Assembly (NCBI GenBank): GCA_043228905.1
Contig: JBHGNT010000006.1
Location: forward strand, 124,001 to 188,000
DNA: 64,000 nucleotides
Reading direction: 5' to 3'
Source: Azolla caroliniana
Taxonomy: Eukaryota > Polypodiophyta
Program-made: the position numbers and the translations under genes
The notes under the pieces: model-generated
Told to the model about the DNA's origin: nothing
The model's database searches: none
The model's input: the letters and a program-made list of their open reading frames with translations, nothing else
In this document: positions 12,220 to 26,330 of the stretch, piece by piece
Position numbering within the stretch: position 1 is the stretch's first letter
How the letters are laid out: the number at the start of each line of letters is the position of its first letter

Positions 12220-13995
12220 AAAAATCCGATATCACACGAGCCAGGTATGAACATTTTAATTTACTCAAGGACTCCTCTCAACTGACTCCTCAAATTTGGT
12301 AATTTCGTCATGTCTCTCGACCTGAGTTTCAGAATCTTGATTTTTTAATTCCATATCATAGCTAGCGTTGTTAGCTTCGATTCGCATGTTTGAACACAAA
12401 AATCCGATATCACACGAGCCAGGTATGAACATTTTAATTTACCTACTAGCTCTTCTCAACTCACTCCTCAAATTTGGTAATTTCTTCATGTCTCTCGACC
12501 TGAGTTTCAAAATGTTGATTTTCTTATTCCATATCATAGCTAGCGTTATTAGCTTCGATTCGCATGTTTGAACACAAAAATCCGATAGCACACGAGCCAG
12601 GTATGAACATTTTAATTTACTTAAGGGCTCCTCTCAACTCACTCCTCAAATTTGGTAATTACGTGATGTCTCTCGACCGGAGTTTCAAAATCTTGATTTT
12701 TTAATTCTATATGATAGCTAGCGTTGTTAGCTTCGATTCGCATGTTTGAACACAAAAATATGATATCACACGAGCCAGGTATGAACATTTTAATTTACCT
12801 ACTAGCTCTTCTCAACTCAATCCTCAAATTTGGAAATTTCGTCATGTCTCTCGACCTGAGTTTCAAAATCTTGATTTTTTAATTCCATATCATAGCTAGC
12901 GTTGTTAGCTTCGATTCGCATGTTTGTACACAAAAATCTGATATCACACGAGCCAGGTATGAACATTTTTATTTACCTACTAGCTCTTCTCAACTGAATG
13001 CTCAAATTTGGTAATTTCGTCATGTCTCTCGACCTGAGTTTCAAAATCTTGATTTTTTAATTCCATATCATAGCTAGCGTTGTTAGCTTCGATTCGCATG
13101 TTTGAACACAAAAATCCGATATCACACGAGCCAGGTATGAACATTTTAATTTACTCAAGGACTCCTCTCAACTGACTCCTCAAATTTGGTAATTTCGTCA
13201 TGTCTCTCGACCTGAGTTTCAGAATCTTGATTTTTTAATTCCATATCATAGCTAGCGTTGTTAGCTTCGATTCGCATGTTTGAACACAAAAATCCGATAT
13301 CACACGAGCCAGGTATGAACATTTTAATTTACCTACTAGCTCTTCTCAACTCACTCCTCAAATTTGGTAATTTCTTCATGTCTCTCGACCTGAGTTTCAA
13401 AATGTTGATTTTCTTATTCCATATCATAGCTAGCGTTATTAGCTTCGATTCGCATGTTTGAACACAAAAATCCGATAGCACACGAGCCAGGTATGAACAT
13501 TTTAATTTACTTAAGGGCTCCTCTCAACTCACTCCTCAAATTTGGTAATTACGTGATGTCTCTCGACCGGAGTTTCAAAATCTTGATTTTTTAATTCTAT
13601 ATGATAGCTAGCGTTGTTAGCTTCGATTCGCATGTTTGAACACAAAAATATGATATCACACGAGCCAGGTATGAACATTTTAATTTACCTACTAGCTCTT
13701 CTCAACTCAATCCTCAACTTTGGAAATTTCGTCATGTCTCTCGACCTGAGTTTCAAAATCTTGATTTTTTAATTCCATATCATAGCTAGCGTTGTTAGCT
13801 TCGATTCGCATGTTTGTACACAAAAATCTGATATCACACGAGCCAGGTATGAACATTTTTATTTACCTACTAGCTCTTCTCAACTGAATGCTCAAATTTG
13901 GTAATTTCGTCATGTCTCTCGACCTGAGTTTCAAAATCTTGATTTTTTAATTCCATATCATAGCTAGCGTTGTTAGCTTCGATTCGCATGTTTGT
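12220..13995 (+). repeat. 5-mer HOR (890 bp) in two tandem copies
   Basis: The copies are about 12220-13105 and 13106-13995. Shared rare variants 890 bp apart include GATAGCACACG (about 12585 and 13475), ACGTGATGTC with GACCGG (12661 and 13551), AAATATGATATC (about 12757 and 13647) and TTTGGAAATTTCG. A private change, CTCAACTTTGG, is seen near 13712-13722 in copy 2 only. Each copy contains one T-type monomer. Confidence 0.88.
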
Positions 13996-16900
13996 ACACA
14001 AAAATCTGATATCACACGAGCCAGGTATGAACATTTTAATTTACCTACTAGCTCTTCTTAACTCACTCCTCAAATTTAGTAATTACGTCATGTCTCTCGA
14101 GCTGATTTTCAAAATCTTGATTTTTTAATTCTATATGATAGCTAGCATTGTTAGCTTCCATTCGCATGTTTGAATACAAAAATCCGATATCACACGAGCC
14201 AGGTATGAACATTTTAATTTACTCAAGGACTCCTCTCAACTAACTCCTCAAATTTGGTAATTTCGTCATGTCTCTCGACCTGAGTTTCAGAATCTTGATT
14301 TTTTAATTCCATATCATAGCTAGCGTTGTTAGCTTCGATTCGCATGTTTGAATATAAAAATCCGATGTCACACGAGCCAGGTATGAACATTTTAATTTAC
14401 CTACTAGCTCTTCTCAACTCACTCCTCAAATTTGGTAATTTTGTCATGTCTCTCGACCTGAGTTTCAGAATCTTGATTTTTTAATTCTATATGATAGCTA
14501 ACGTTGTTAGCTTCGATTCGCATGTTTGAACACAAAAATCCGATATCACACGAGCCAGGTATGAACATTTTAATTTACCTACTAGCTCTTCTCAACTCAC
14601 TCCTCAAATTTGGTAATTTCTCTCGACCTGAGATTCAAAATCTTGATTTTTTAATTCTATATGATAGCTAGCGTTGTTAGCTTCGATTCGCATGTTTGAA
14701 CACAAAAACCCGATATCACACGAGCTAGGTATGAACACTTTAATTTCCCTACTAGCTCTTCTCAACTCACTCCTCAAATTTGGTAATTTCTTCATGTCTC
14801 TCGACCTGAGTTTCAAAATGTTGATTTTCTTATTCAATATCATAGCTAGCGTTATTAGCTTCGATTCGCATGTTTGAACACAAAAATCCGATATCACACG
14901 AGCCAGGTATGAACATTTTAATTTACTTAAGGGCTCCTCTCAACTCACTCCTCAAATTTGGTAATTACGTCATGTCTCTCGACCTGAGTTTCAAAATCTT
15001 GATTTTTTAATTCTATATGATAGCTAGCGTTGTTAGCTTCGATTCGCATGTTTGAACACAAAAATCCGATATCACACGAGCCAGGTATGAACATTTTAAT
15101 TTACCTACTAGCTCTTCTCAACTCAATCCTCAAATTTGGAAATTTCGTCATGTCTCTCGACCTGAGTTTTAAAATCTTGATTTTTTAATTCCATATCATA
15201 GCTAGCGTTGTTAGCTTCGATTCGCATGTTTGTACACAAAAATCTGATATCACACGAGCCAGGTATGAACATTTTTATTTACCTACTAGCTCTTCTCAAC
15301 TCACTCCTCAAATTTGGTAATTACGTCATGTCTCTCGAGCTGAGTTTCAAAATCTTGATTTTTTAATTCTATATGATAGCTAGCATTGTTAGCTTCGATT
15401 CGCATGTTTGAATACAAAAATCCGATATCACACGAGCCAGGTATGAACATTTTTATTTACCTACTAGCTCTTCTTAACTCACTCCTCAAATTTGGTAATT
15501 ACGTCATGTCTCTCGAGCTGATTTTCAAAATCTTGATTTTTTAATTCTATATGATAGCTAGCATTGTTAGCTTCCATTCGCATGTTTGAATACAAAAATC
15601 CGATATCACACGAGCCAGGTATGAACATTTTAATTTACTCAAGGACTCCTCTCAACTGACTCCTCAAATTTGGTAATTTCGTCATGTCTCTCGACCTGAG
15701 TTTCAGAATCTTGATTTTTTAATTCCATATCATAGCTAGCGTTGTTAGCTTCGATTCGCATGTTTAAATATAAAAATCCGATGTCACACGAGCCAGGTAT
15801 GAACATTTTAATTTACCTACTAGCTCTTCTCAACTCACTCCTCAAATTTGGTAATTTTGTCATGTCTCTCGACCTGAGTTTCAGAATCTTGATTTTTTAA
15901 TTCCATATCATAGCTAGCGTTGTTAGCTTCGATTCGCATGTTTGAACACAAAAATCCGATATCACACGAGCCAGGTATGAATATTTTTATTTACCTACTA
16001 GCTCTTCTCAACTCACTCCTCAAATTTGGTAATTTCGTCATGTCTCTCGACCTGAGTTTCAAAATCTTGATTTTTTAATTCTATATGATAGCTAGCGTTG
16101 TTACCTTCGATTCGCATGTTTGAACACAAAAATCCGATATCACACGAGCCAGGTATGAACATTTTAATTTACCTACTAGCTCTTCTCAACTCAATCCTCA
16201 AATTTGGAAATTTCGTCATGTCTCTCGACCTGAGTTTCAAAATCTTGATTTTTTAATTCCATATCATAGCTAGCGTTGTTAGCTTCGATTCGCATGTTTG
16301 TACACAAAAATCTGATATCACACGAGCCAGGTATGAACATTTTTATTTACCTACTAGCTCTTCTCAACTGAATGCTCAAATTTGGTAATTTCGTCATGTC
16401 TCTCGACCTGAGTTTCAAAATCTTGATTTTTTAATTCCATATCATAGCTAGCGTTGTTAGCTTCGATTCGCATGTTTGTACACAAAAATCTGATATCACA
16501 CGAGCCAGGTATGAACATTTTTATTTACCTACTAGCTCTTCTTAACTTACTCCTCAAATTTGGTAATTACGTCATGTCTCTCGAGCTGATTTTCAAAATC
16601 TTGATTTTTTAATTCTATATGATAGCTAGCATTGTTAGCTTCCATTCGCATGTTTGAATACAAAAATCCGATATCACACGAGCCAGGTATGAACATTTTA
16701 ATTTACTCAAGGACTCCTCTCAACTGACTCCTCAAATTTGGTAATTTCGTCATGTCTCTCGACCTGAGTTTCAGAATCTTGATTTTTTAATTCCATATCA
16801 TAGCTAGCGTTGTTAGCTTCGATTCGCATGTTTGAATATAAAAATCCGATGTCACACGAGCCAGGTATGAACATTTTAATTTACCTACTAGCTCTTCTCA

Positions 16901-17730
16901 ACTCACTCCTCAAATTTGGTAATTTTGTCATGTCTCTCGACCTGAGTTTCAGAATCTTGATTTTTTAATTCCATATCATAGCTAGCGTTGTTAGCTTCGA
17001 TTCGCATGTTTGAACACAAAAATCCGATATCACACGAGCCAGGTATGAATATTTTTATTTACCTACTAGCTCTTCTCAACTGACTCCTCAAATTTGGTAA
17101 TTTCGTCATGTCTCTCGACCTGAGTTTCAAAATCTTGATTTTTTAATTCCATATCATAGCTAGCATTGTTAGCTTCGATTCGCATGTTTGAACACAAAAA
17201 TCCGATATCACACGAGCCAGGTATGAACATTTTAATTTCCCTACTAGCTCTTCTCAACTCACTCCTCAAATTTGGTAATTTCTTCATGTCTCTCGACCTG
17301 AGTTTCAAAATGTTGATTTTCTTATTCCATATCATAGCTAGCGTTGTTAGCTTCGATTCGCATGTTTGTACACAAAAATCCGATATCACACGAGCCAGGT
17401 ATGAACATTTTTATTTACTCAAGGGTTCCTCTCAACTCACTCCTCAAATTTGGTAATTACGTCATGTCTCTCGACCTGAGTTTCAAAATCTTGATTTTTT
17501 AATTCCATATCATAGCTAGCGTTGTTAGCTTCGATTTGCATGTTTGAACACAGATATCCGATATCACACGAGCCAGGTATGAACATTTTAATTTACTCAA
17601 GCGCTCCTCTCAACTCACTCCTCAAATTTGGTAATTACGTCATGTCTCTCGACCTGAGTTTCAAAATCTTGATTTATTAATTCTATATGATAGCTAGCGT
17701 TGTTAGCTTCGATTCGCATGTTTAAACACA
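13996..17730 (+). repeat. Mixed monomer region with an 8-bp deletion
   Basis: About 21 monomers without a simple tandem HOR. Parts recur elsewhere: about 14700-15070 matches 21290-21650 (offset 37 monomers, sharing TATTCAATAT), and about 15320-15930 matches 21730-22340 (offset 36 monomers, sharing GTTTAAATAT). The change of offset between these neighbouring matches means one monomer was gained or lost between them. Two T-type monomers begin at 14767 and 17259. Confidence 0.82.
14611..14630 (+). other. 8-bp deletion within one monomer
   Basis: TTTCGTCATGTCTCTCGACC has become TTTCTCTCGACC, so GTCATGTC is lost between 14620 and 14621. The missing bases are flanked by TC on both sides, fitting slippage or microhomology repair. 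From here on, monomer starts are shifted by 8 from the 178-bp grid. No other monomer carries it, so it has not been spread by homogenisation. Confidence 0.93.
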
Positions 17731-20198
17731 AAAATCCGATATCACACGAGCCAGGTATGAACATTTTAATTTACCTACTAGCTCTTCTCAACTCAATCCT
17801 CAAATTTGGAAATTTCGTCATGTCTCTCGACCTGAGTTTCAAAATCTTGATTTTTTAATTCCATATCATAGCTAGCGTTGTTAGCTTCGATTCGCATGTT
17901 TGTACACAAAAATCTGATATCACACGAGCCAGGTATGAACATTTTTATTTACCTACTAGCTCTTCTCAACTCACTCCTCAAATTTGGTAATTACGTCATG
18001 TCTCTCGACCTGAGTTTCAAAATCTTGATTTTTTAATTCTATATGATAGCTAGCATTGTTAGCTTCGAATCGCATGTTTGAATACAAAAATCCGATATCA
18101 CACGAGCCAGGTATGAACATTTTTATTTACTCAAGGACTCCTCTCAACTGACTCCTCAAATTTGGTAATTACGTCATGTCTCTCGACCTGAGTTTCAAAA
18201 TCTTGATTTTTTAATTCTATATGATAGGTAGCGTTGTTAGCTTCGATTCGCATGTTTGAACACAAAAATCCGATATCACACGAGCCAGGTATGAACATTT
18301 TAATTTACCTACTAGCTCTTCTCAACTCACTCCTCAAATTTGGTAATTTCTTCATGTCTCTCGACCTGAGTTTCAAAATGTTGATTTTCTTATTCCATAT
18401 CATAGCTAGCGTTGTTAGCTTCGATTCGCATGTTTGAACACAAAAATCCGATATCACACGAGCCAGGTATGAACATTTTAATTTACTTAAGGGCTCCTCT
18501 CAACTCACTCCTCAAATTTGGTAATTACGTGATGTCTCTCGACCGGAGTTTCAAAATCTTGATTTTTTAATTCTATATGATAGCTAGCGTTGTTAGCTTC
18601 GATTCGCATGTTTGAACACAAAAATCCGATATCACACGAGCCAGGTATGAACATTTTAATTTACCTACTAGCTCTTCTCAACTCAATCCTCAAATTTGGT
18701 AATTTCGTCATGTCTCTCGACCTGAGTTTCAAAATCTTGATTTTTTAATTCCATATCATAGCTAGCGTTGTTAGCTTCGATTCGCATGTTTGTACACAAA
18801 AATCTGATATCACACGAGCCAGGTATGAACATTTTTATTTACCTACTAGCTCTTCTCAACTCACTCCTCAAATTTGGTAATTACGTCATGTCTCTCGAGC
18901 TGATTTTCAAAATCTTGATTTTTTAATTCTATATGATAGCTAGCATTGTTAGCTTCCATTCGCATGTTTGAATACAAAAATCGGATATCACACGAGCCAG
19001 GTATGAACATTTTAATTTACTCAAGGACTCCTCTCAACTGACTCCTCAAATTTGGTAATTTCGTCATGTCTCTCGACCTGAGTTTCAGAATCTTGATTTT
19101 TTAATTCCATATCATAGCTAGCGTTGTTAGCTTCGATTCGCATGTTTGAATATAAAAATCCGATATCACACGAGCCAGGTATGAACATTTTTATTTACCT
19201 ACTAGCTCTTCTCAACTCACTCCTCAAATTTGGTAATTTCGTCATGTCTCTTGACCTGAGTTTCAGAATCTTGATTTTTTAATTCCATATCATAGCTAGC
19301 GTTGTTAGCTTCGATTCGCATGTTTGAACACAAAAATCCGATATCACACGAGCCAGGTATGAATATTTTAATTTACCTACTAGCTCTTCTCAACTGACTC
19401 CTCAAATTTGGTAATTTCGTCATGTCTCTCGACCTGAGTTTCAAAATCTTGATTTTTTAATTCTATATGATAGCTAGGGTTGTTAGCTTCGATTCGCATG
19501 TTTGAACACAAAAATCCGATATCACACGAGCCAGGTATGAACATTTTTATTTACCTACTAGCTCTTCTCAACTCAATGCTCAAATTTGGTAATTTCGTCA
19601 TGTCTCTCGACCTGAGTTTCAAAATCTTGATTTTTTAATTCCATATCATAGCTAGCGTTGTTAGCTTCGATTCGCATGTTTGTACACAAAAATCCGATAT
19701 CACACGAACCAGGTATGAACATTTTAATTTACTTAAGGGCTCCTCTCAACTCACTCCTCAAATTTGGTAATTACGACATGTCTCTCGACCTGAGTTTCAA
19801 AATCTTGATTTTTTAATTCTATATGATAGCTAGCATTGTTAGCTTCCATTCGCATGTTTGAATACAAAAATCGGATATCACACGAGCCAGGTATGAACAT
19901 TTTAATTTACTCTAGGACTCCTCTCAACTGACTCCTCAAATTCGGTAATTTCGTCATGTCTCTCGACCTGAGTTTCAGAATCTTGATTTTTTAATTCCAT
20001 ATCATAGCTAGCGTTGTTAGCTTCGATTCGCATGTTTGAATATAAAAATCCGATGTCACACGAGCCAGGTATGAACATTTTAATTTACCTACTAGCTCTT
20101 CTCAACTCACTCCTCAAATTTGGTAATTTTGTCATGTCTCTCGACCTGAGTTTCAAAATCTTGATTTTTTAATTCCATATCATAGCTAGCGTTGTTAG
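17731..20198 (+). repeat. Segment D1, duplicated 51 monomers downstream
   Basis: This 2.47 kb segment matches 26809-29276 at an offset of exactly 9,078 bp (51 x 178). Shared rare variants are AGCTTCGAATCG (18061), GATAGGTAGC (18224), GCTAGGGTTG (19473), CACGAACC (about 19705), ACGACATG (about 19773) and AATTCGG (about 19938). Differences include TCTTGACC (about 19250) and CTCTAGGACTCC (about 19910) here only. The copies are separated by unrelated arrangements of monomers, so this is a dispersed duplication. Confidence 0.88.
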
Positions 20199-23069
20199 CA
20201 TCGATTCGCATGTTTGAATATAAAAATCCGATGTCACACGAGCCAGGTATGAACATTTTAATTTACCTACTAGCTCTTCTCAACTGAGTTCTCAAATTTG
20301 GTAATTTCGTCATGTCTCTCGACCTGAGTTTCAAAATCTTGATTTTTTAATTCTATATGATAGCTAGCGTTGTTAGCTTCGATTCGCATGTTTGTACTCA
20401 AAAATCCGATATCACACGAGCCAGGTATGAACATTTTAATTTACCTACTAGCTCTTCTCAACTCACGCCTCAAATTTCGTAATTACGTCATGTCTCTCGA
20501 CCTGAGTTTCAGAATCTTGATTTTTTAATTCCATATCATAGCTAGCGTTGTTAGCTTCGATTCGCATATTTGTACTCAAAAATCCGATGTCACACGAGCC
20601 AGGTATGAACATTTTAATTTACCTACTAGCTCTTCTCAACTCACTCCTCAAATTTGGTAATTTTGTCATGTCTCTCGACCTGAGTTTCAGAATCTTGATT
20701 TTTTAATTCCATATCATAGCTAGCGTTGTTAGCTTCGATTCGCATGTTTGAACACAAAAATCCGATATCACACGAGCCAGGTATGAACATTTTTATTTAC
20801 CTACTAGCTCTTCTCAACTCAATGCTCAAATTTGGTAATTTCGTCATGCCTCTCGACCTGAGTTTCAAAATCTTGATTTTTTAATTCCATATCATAGCTA
20901 GCGTTGTTAGCTTCGATTCGCATGTTTGAATATAAAAATCCGATGTCACACGAGCCAGGTATGAACATTTTAATTTACCTACTAGCTCTTCTCAACTGAG
21001 TTCTCAAATTTGGTAATTTCGTCATGTCTCTCGACCTGAGTTTCAAAATCTTGATTTTTTAATTCTATATGATAGCTAGCGTTGTTAGCTTCGATTCGCA
21101 TGTTTGTACTCAAAAATCCGATATCACACGAGCCAGGTATGAACATTTTAATTTACCTACTAGCTCTTCTCAACTCACGCCTCAAATTTCGTAATTACGT
21201 CATGTCTCTCGACCTGAGTTTCAGAATCTTGATTTTTTAATTCCATATCATAGCTAGCGTTGTTAGCTTCGATTCGCATGTTTGAACACAAAAATCCGAT
21301 ATCACACGAGCCAGGTATGAACATTTTAATTTCCCTACTAGCTCTTCTCAACTCACTCCTCAAATTTGGTAATTTCTTCATGTCTCTCGACCTGAGTTTC
21401 AAAATGTTGATTTTCTTATTCAATATCATAGCTAGCGTTATTAGCTTCGATTCGCATGTTTGAACACAAAAATCCGATATCACACGAGCCAGGTATGAAC
21501 ATTTTAATTTAGTTAAGGGCTCCTCTCAACTCACTACTCAAATTTGGTAATTACGTCATGTCTCTCGACCTGAGTTTCAAAATCTTGATTTTTAAATTCT
21601 ATATGATAGCTAGCGTTGTTAGCTTCGATTCGCATGTTTGAATACAAAAATCCGATATCACACGAGCCAGGTATGAACATTTTTATTTACCTACTAGCTC
21701 TTCTCAACTCACTCCTCAAATTTGGTAATTACGTCATGTCTCTCGAGCTGAGTTTCAAAATCTTGATTTTTTAATTCTATATGATAGCTAGCATTGTTAG
21801 CTTCGATTCGCATGTTTGAATACAAAAATCCGATATCACACGAGCCAGGTATGAACATTTTTATTTACCTACTAGCTCTTCTTAACTCACTCCTCAAATT
21901 TGGTAATTACGTCATGTCTCTCGAGCTGATTTTCAAAATCTTGATTTTTTAATTCTATATGATAGCTAGCATTGTTAGCTTCCATTCGCATGTTTGAATA
22001 CAAAAATCCGATATCACACGAGCCAGGTATGAACATTTTAATTTACTCAAGGACTCCTCTCAACTGACTCCTCAAATTTGGTAATTTCGTCATGTCTCTC
22101 GACCTGAGTTTCAGAATCTTGATTTTTTAATTCCATATCATAGCTAGCGTTGTTAGCTTCGATTCGCATGTTTAAATATAAAAATCCGATGTCACACGAG
22201 CCAGGTATGAACATTTTAATTTACCTACTAGCTCTTCTCAACTCACTCCTCAAATTTGGTAATTTTGTCATGTCTCTCGACCTGAGTTTCAGAATCTTGA
22301 TTTTTTAATTCCATATCATAGCTAGCGTTGTTAGCTTCGATTCGCATGTTTGAATATAAAAATCCGATGTCACACGAGCCAGGTATGAACATTTTAATTT
22401 ACCTACTAGCTCTTCTCAACTCACTCCTCAAATTTGGTAATTTTGTCATGTCTCTCGACCTGAGTTTCAAAATCTTGATTTTTTAATTCCATATCATAGC
22501 TAGCGTTGTTAGCATCGATTCGCATGTTTGAATATAAAAATCCGATGTCACACGAGCCAGGTATGAACATTTTAATTTACCTACTAGCTCTTCTCAACTG
22601 AGTTCTCAAATTTGGTAATTTCGTCATGTCTCTCGACCTGAGTTTCAGAATCTTGATTTTTTAATTCTATATGATAGCTAGCGTTGTTAGCTTCGATTCG
22701 CATGTTTGTACTCAAAAATCCGATATCACACGAGCCAGGTATGAACATTTTAATTTACCTACTAGCTCTTCTCAACTCACGCCTCAAATTTCGTAATTAC
22801 GTCATGTCTCTCGACCTGAGTTTCAGAATCTTGATTTTTTAATTCTATATGATAGCTAGCATTGTTAGCTTCCATTCTCATGTTTGAATAGAAAAATCCG
22901 ATATCACACGAGCCAGGTATGAACATTTTAATTTACTCAAGGACTCCTCTCAACTGACTCCTCAAATTTGGTAATTTCGTCATGTCTCTCGACCTGAGTT
23001 TCAGAATCTTGATTTTTTAATTCCATATCATAGCTAGCGTTGTTAGCTTCGATTCGCATGTTTGAACAC
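20199..23069 (+). repeat. Mixed region with short 4-mer and 13-mer repeats
   Basis: About 16 monomers. The CACGCCTCAAATTTCG variant occurs at 20464, 21176 and 22778 (4 and 9 monomers apart). About 20277-20540 recurs as 20989-21252 (offset 712 bp). About 19960-20530 recurs as 22274-22844 (offset 13 monomers), sharing AGCATCGATTCG at 20197 and 22511. TGTACTCAAAAATCC is frequent here and again right of 48 kb. A T-type monomer begins at 21353. No gene is seen. Confidence 0.8.
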
Positions 23070-26000
23070 AAAAATCCGATATCACACGAGCCAGGTATGA
23101 ACATTTTAATTTACCTACTAGCTCTTCTCGACTCAATCCTCAAATTTGGTAATTTCGTCATGTCTCTCGGCCTGAGTTTCAAAATCTTGATTTTTTAATT
23201 CCATATCATAGCTAGCGTTGTTAGCTTCGATTCGCATGTTTGTACACAAAAATCCGATATCACACGAGCCAGGTATGAACATTTTAATTTACTCAAGGGC
23301 TCCTCTCAACTCACTCCTGAAATTTGGTAATTACGTCATGTCTCTCGACCTGAGTTTCAAAATCTTGATTTTTTAATTCCATATCATAGCTAGCGTTGTT
23401 AGCTTCGATTTGCATGTTTGAACACAAAAATCCGATATCACACGAGCCAGGTATGAACATTTTAATTTACTCAAGCGCTCCTCTCAACTCACTCCTCAAA
23501 TTTGGTAATTACGTCATGTCTCTCGACCTGAGTTTCAAAATCTTGATTTTTTAATTCTATATTATAGCTAGCGTTGTTAGCTTCGATTCGCATGTTTGAA
23601 CACAAAAATCCGATATCACACGAGCCAGGTATGAACATTTTAATTTACCTACTAGCTCTTCTCAACTAACTCCTCAAATTTGGTAATTTCGTCATGTCTC
23701 TCGACCTGAGTTTCAGAATCTTGATTTTTTAATTCCATATCATAGCTAGCGTTGTTAGCTTCGATTCGCATGTTTGAACACAAAAATCCGATATCACAGG
23801 AGCCAGGTATGAACATTTTAATTTACTCAAGGACTCCTCTCAACTGACTCCTCAAATTTGGTAATTTCGTCATGTCTCTCGACCTGAGTTTCAGAATCTT
23901 GATTTTTTAATTCCATATCATAGCTAGCGTTGTTAGCTTCGATTCGCATGTTTGAACACAAAAATCCGATATCACACGAGCCAGGTATGAACATTTTAAT
24001 TTACCTACTAGCTCTTCTCAACTCAATCCTCAAATTTGGTAATTTCGTCATGTCTCTCGGCCTGAGTTTCAAAATCTTGATTTTTTAATTCCATATCATA
24101 GCTAGCGTTGTTAGCTTCGATTCGCATGTTTGTACACAAAAATCCGATATCACACGAGCCAGGTATGAACATTTTAATTTACTCAAGGGCTCCTCTCAAC
24201 TCACTCCTGAAATTTGGTAATTACGTCATGTCTCTCGACCTGAGTTTCAAAATCTTGATTTTTTAATTCCATATCATAGCTAGCGTTGTTAGCTTCGATT
24301 TGCATGTTTGAACACAAAAATCCGATATCACACGAGCCAGGTATGAACATTTTAATTTACTCAAGCGCTCCTCTCAACTCACTCCTCAAATTTGGTAATT
24401 ACGTCATGTCTCTCGACCTGAGTTTCAAAATCTTGATTTTTTAATTCTATATGATAGCTAGCGTTGTTAGCTTCGATTCGCATGTTTGAACACAAAAATC
24501 CGATATCACACGAGCCAGGTATGAACATTTTAATTTACCTACTAGCTCTTCTCAACTAACTCCTCAAATTTGGTAATTTCGTCATGTCTCTCGACCTGAG
24601 TTTCAAAATCTTGATTTTTTAATTCCATATCATAGCTAGCGTTGTTAGCTTCGCTTCGCATGTTTGTACACAAAAATCCGATATCACACGAGCCAGGTAT
24701 GAACATTTTAATTTACCTACTAGCTCTTCTCGACTCAATCCTCAAATTTGGTAATTTCGTCATGTCTCTCGGCCTGAGTTTCAAAATCTTGATTTTTTAA
24801 TTCCATATCATAGCTAGCGTTGTTAGCTTCGATTCGCATGTTTGTACACAAAAATCCGATATCACACGAGCCAGGTATGAACATTTTAATTTACTCAAGG
24901 GCTCCTCTCAACTCACTCCTGAAATTTGGTAATTACGTCATGTCTCTCGACCTGAGTTTCAAAATCTTGATTTTTTAATTCCATATCATAGCTAGCGTTG
25001 TTAGCTTCGATTTGCATGTTTGAACACAAAAATCCGATATCACACGAGCCAGGTATGAACATTTTAATTTACTCAAGCGCTCCTCTCAACTCACTCCTCA
25101 AATTTGGTAATTACGTCATGTCTCTCGACCTGAGTTTCAAAATCTTGATTTTTTAATTCTATATTATAGCTAGCGTTGTTAGCTTCGATTCGCATGTTTG
25201 AACACAAAAATCCGATATCACACGAGCCAGGTATGAACATTTTAATTTACCTACTAGCTCTTCTCAACTAACTCCTCAAATTTGGTAATTTCGTCATGTC
25301 TCTCGACCTGAGTTTCAGAATCTTGATTTTTTAATTCCATATCATAGCTAGCGTTGTTAGCTTCGATTCGCATGTTTGAACACAAAAATCCGATATCACA
25401 GGAGCCAGGTATGAACATTTTAATTTACTCAAGGACTCCTCTCAACTGACTCCTCAAATTTGGTAATTTCGTCATGTCTCTCGACCTGAGTTTCAGAATC
25501 TTGATTTTTTAATTCCATATCATAGCTAGCGTTGTTAGCTTCGATTCGCATGTTTGAACACAAAAATCCGATATCACACGAGCCAGGTATGAACATTTTA
25601 ATTTACCTACTAGCTCTTCTCAACTCAATCCTCAAATTTGGTAATTTCGTCATGTCTCTCGGCCTGAGTTTCAAAATCTTGATTTTTTAATTCCATATCA
25701 TAGCTAGCGTTGTTAGCTTCGATTCGCATGTTTGTACACAAAAATCCGATATCACACGAGCCAGGTATGAACATTTTAATTTACTCAAGGGCTCCTCTCA
25801 ACTCACTCCTGAAATTTGGTAATTACGTCATGTCTCTCGACCTGAGTTTCAAAATCTTGATTTTTTAATTCCATATCATAGCTAGCGTTGTTAGCTTCGA
25901 TTTGCATGTTTGAACACAAAAATCCGATATCACACGAGCCAGGTATGAACATTTTAATTTACTCAAGCGCTCCTCTCAACTCACTCCTCAAATTTGGTAA

Positions 26001-26330
26001 TTACGTCATGTCTCTCGACCTGAGTTTCAAAATCTTGATTTTTTAATTCTATATGATAGCTAGCGTTGTTAGCTTCGATTCGCATGTTTGAACACAAAAA
26101 TCCGATATCACACGAGCCAGGTATGAACATTTTAATTTACCTACTAGCTCTTCTCAACTAACTCCTCAAATTTGGTAATTTCGTCATGTCTCTCGACCTG
26201 AGTTTCAAAATCTTGATTTTTTAATTCCATATCATAGCTAGCGTTGTTAGCTTCGCTTCGCATGTTTGTACACAAAAATCCGATATCACACGAGCCAGGT
26301 ATGAACATTTTAATTTACCTACTAGCTCTT
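23070..26330 (+). repeat. 9-mer HOR (1,602 bp) in two tandem copies
   Basis: The copies are about 23070-24671 and 24672-26273, with identity running on to about 26330. Markers 1,602 bp apart: CTCGACTCAATCC (23130 and 24732), TATATTATAG (about 23559 and 25161), CACAGGAGCC (about 23796 and 25398), TTCGCTTCGC (24650 and 26252), and CTCGGCCTGAG (23170 and 24060, against 24772 and 25662). Within each copy the CTCGGCC monomers lie 890 bp apart, so a 5-mer repeat is nested inside the 9-mer. Confidence 0.9.
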
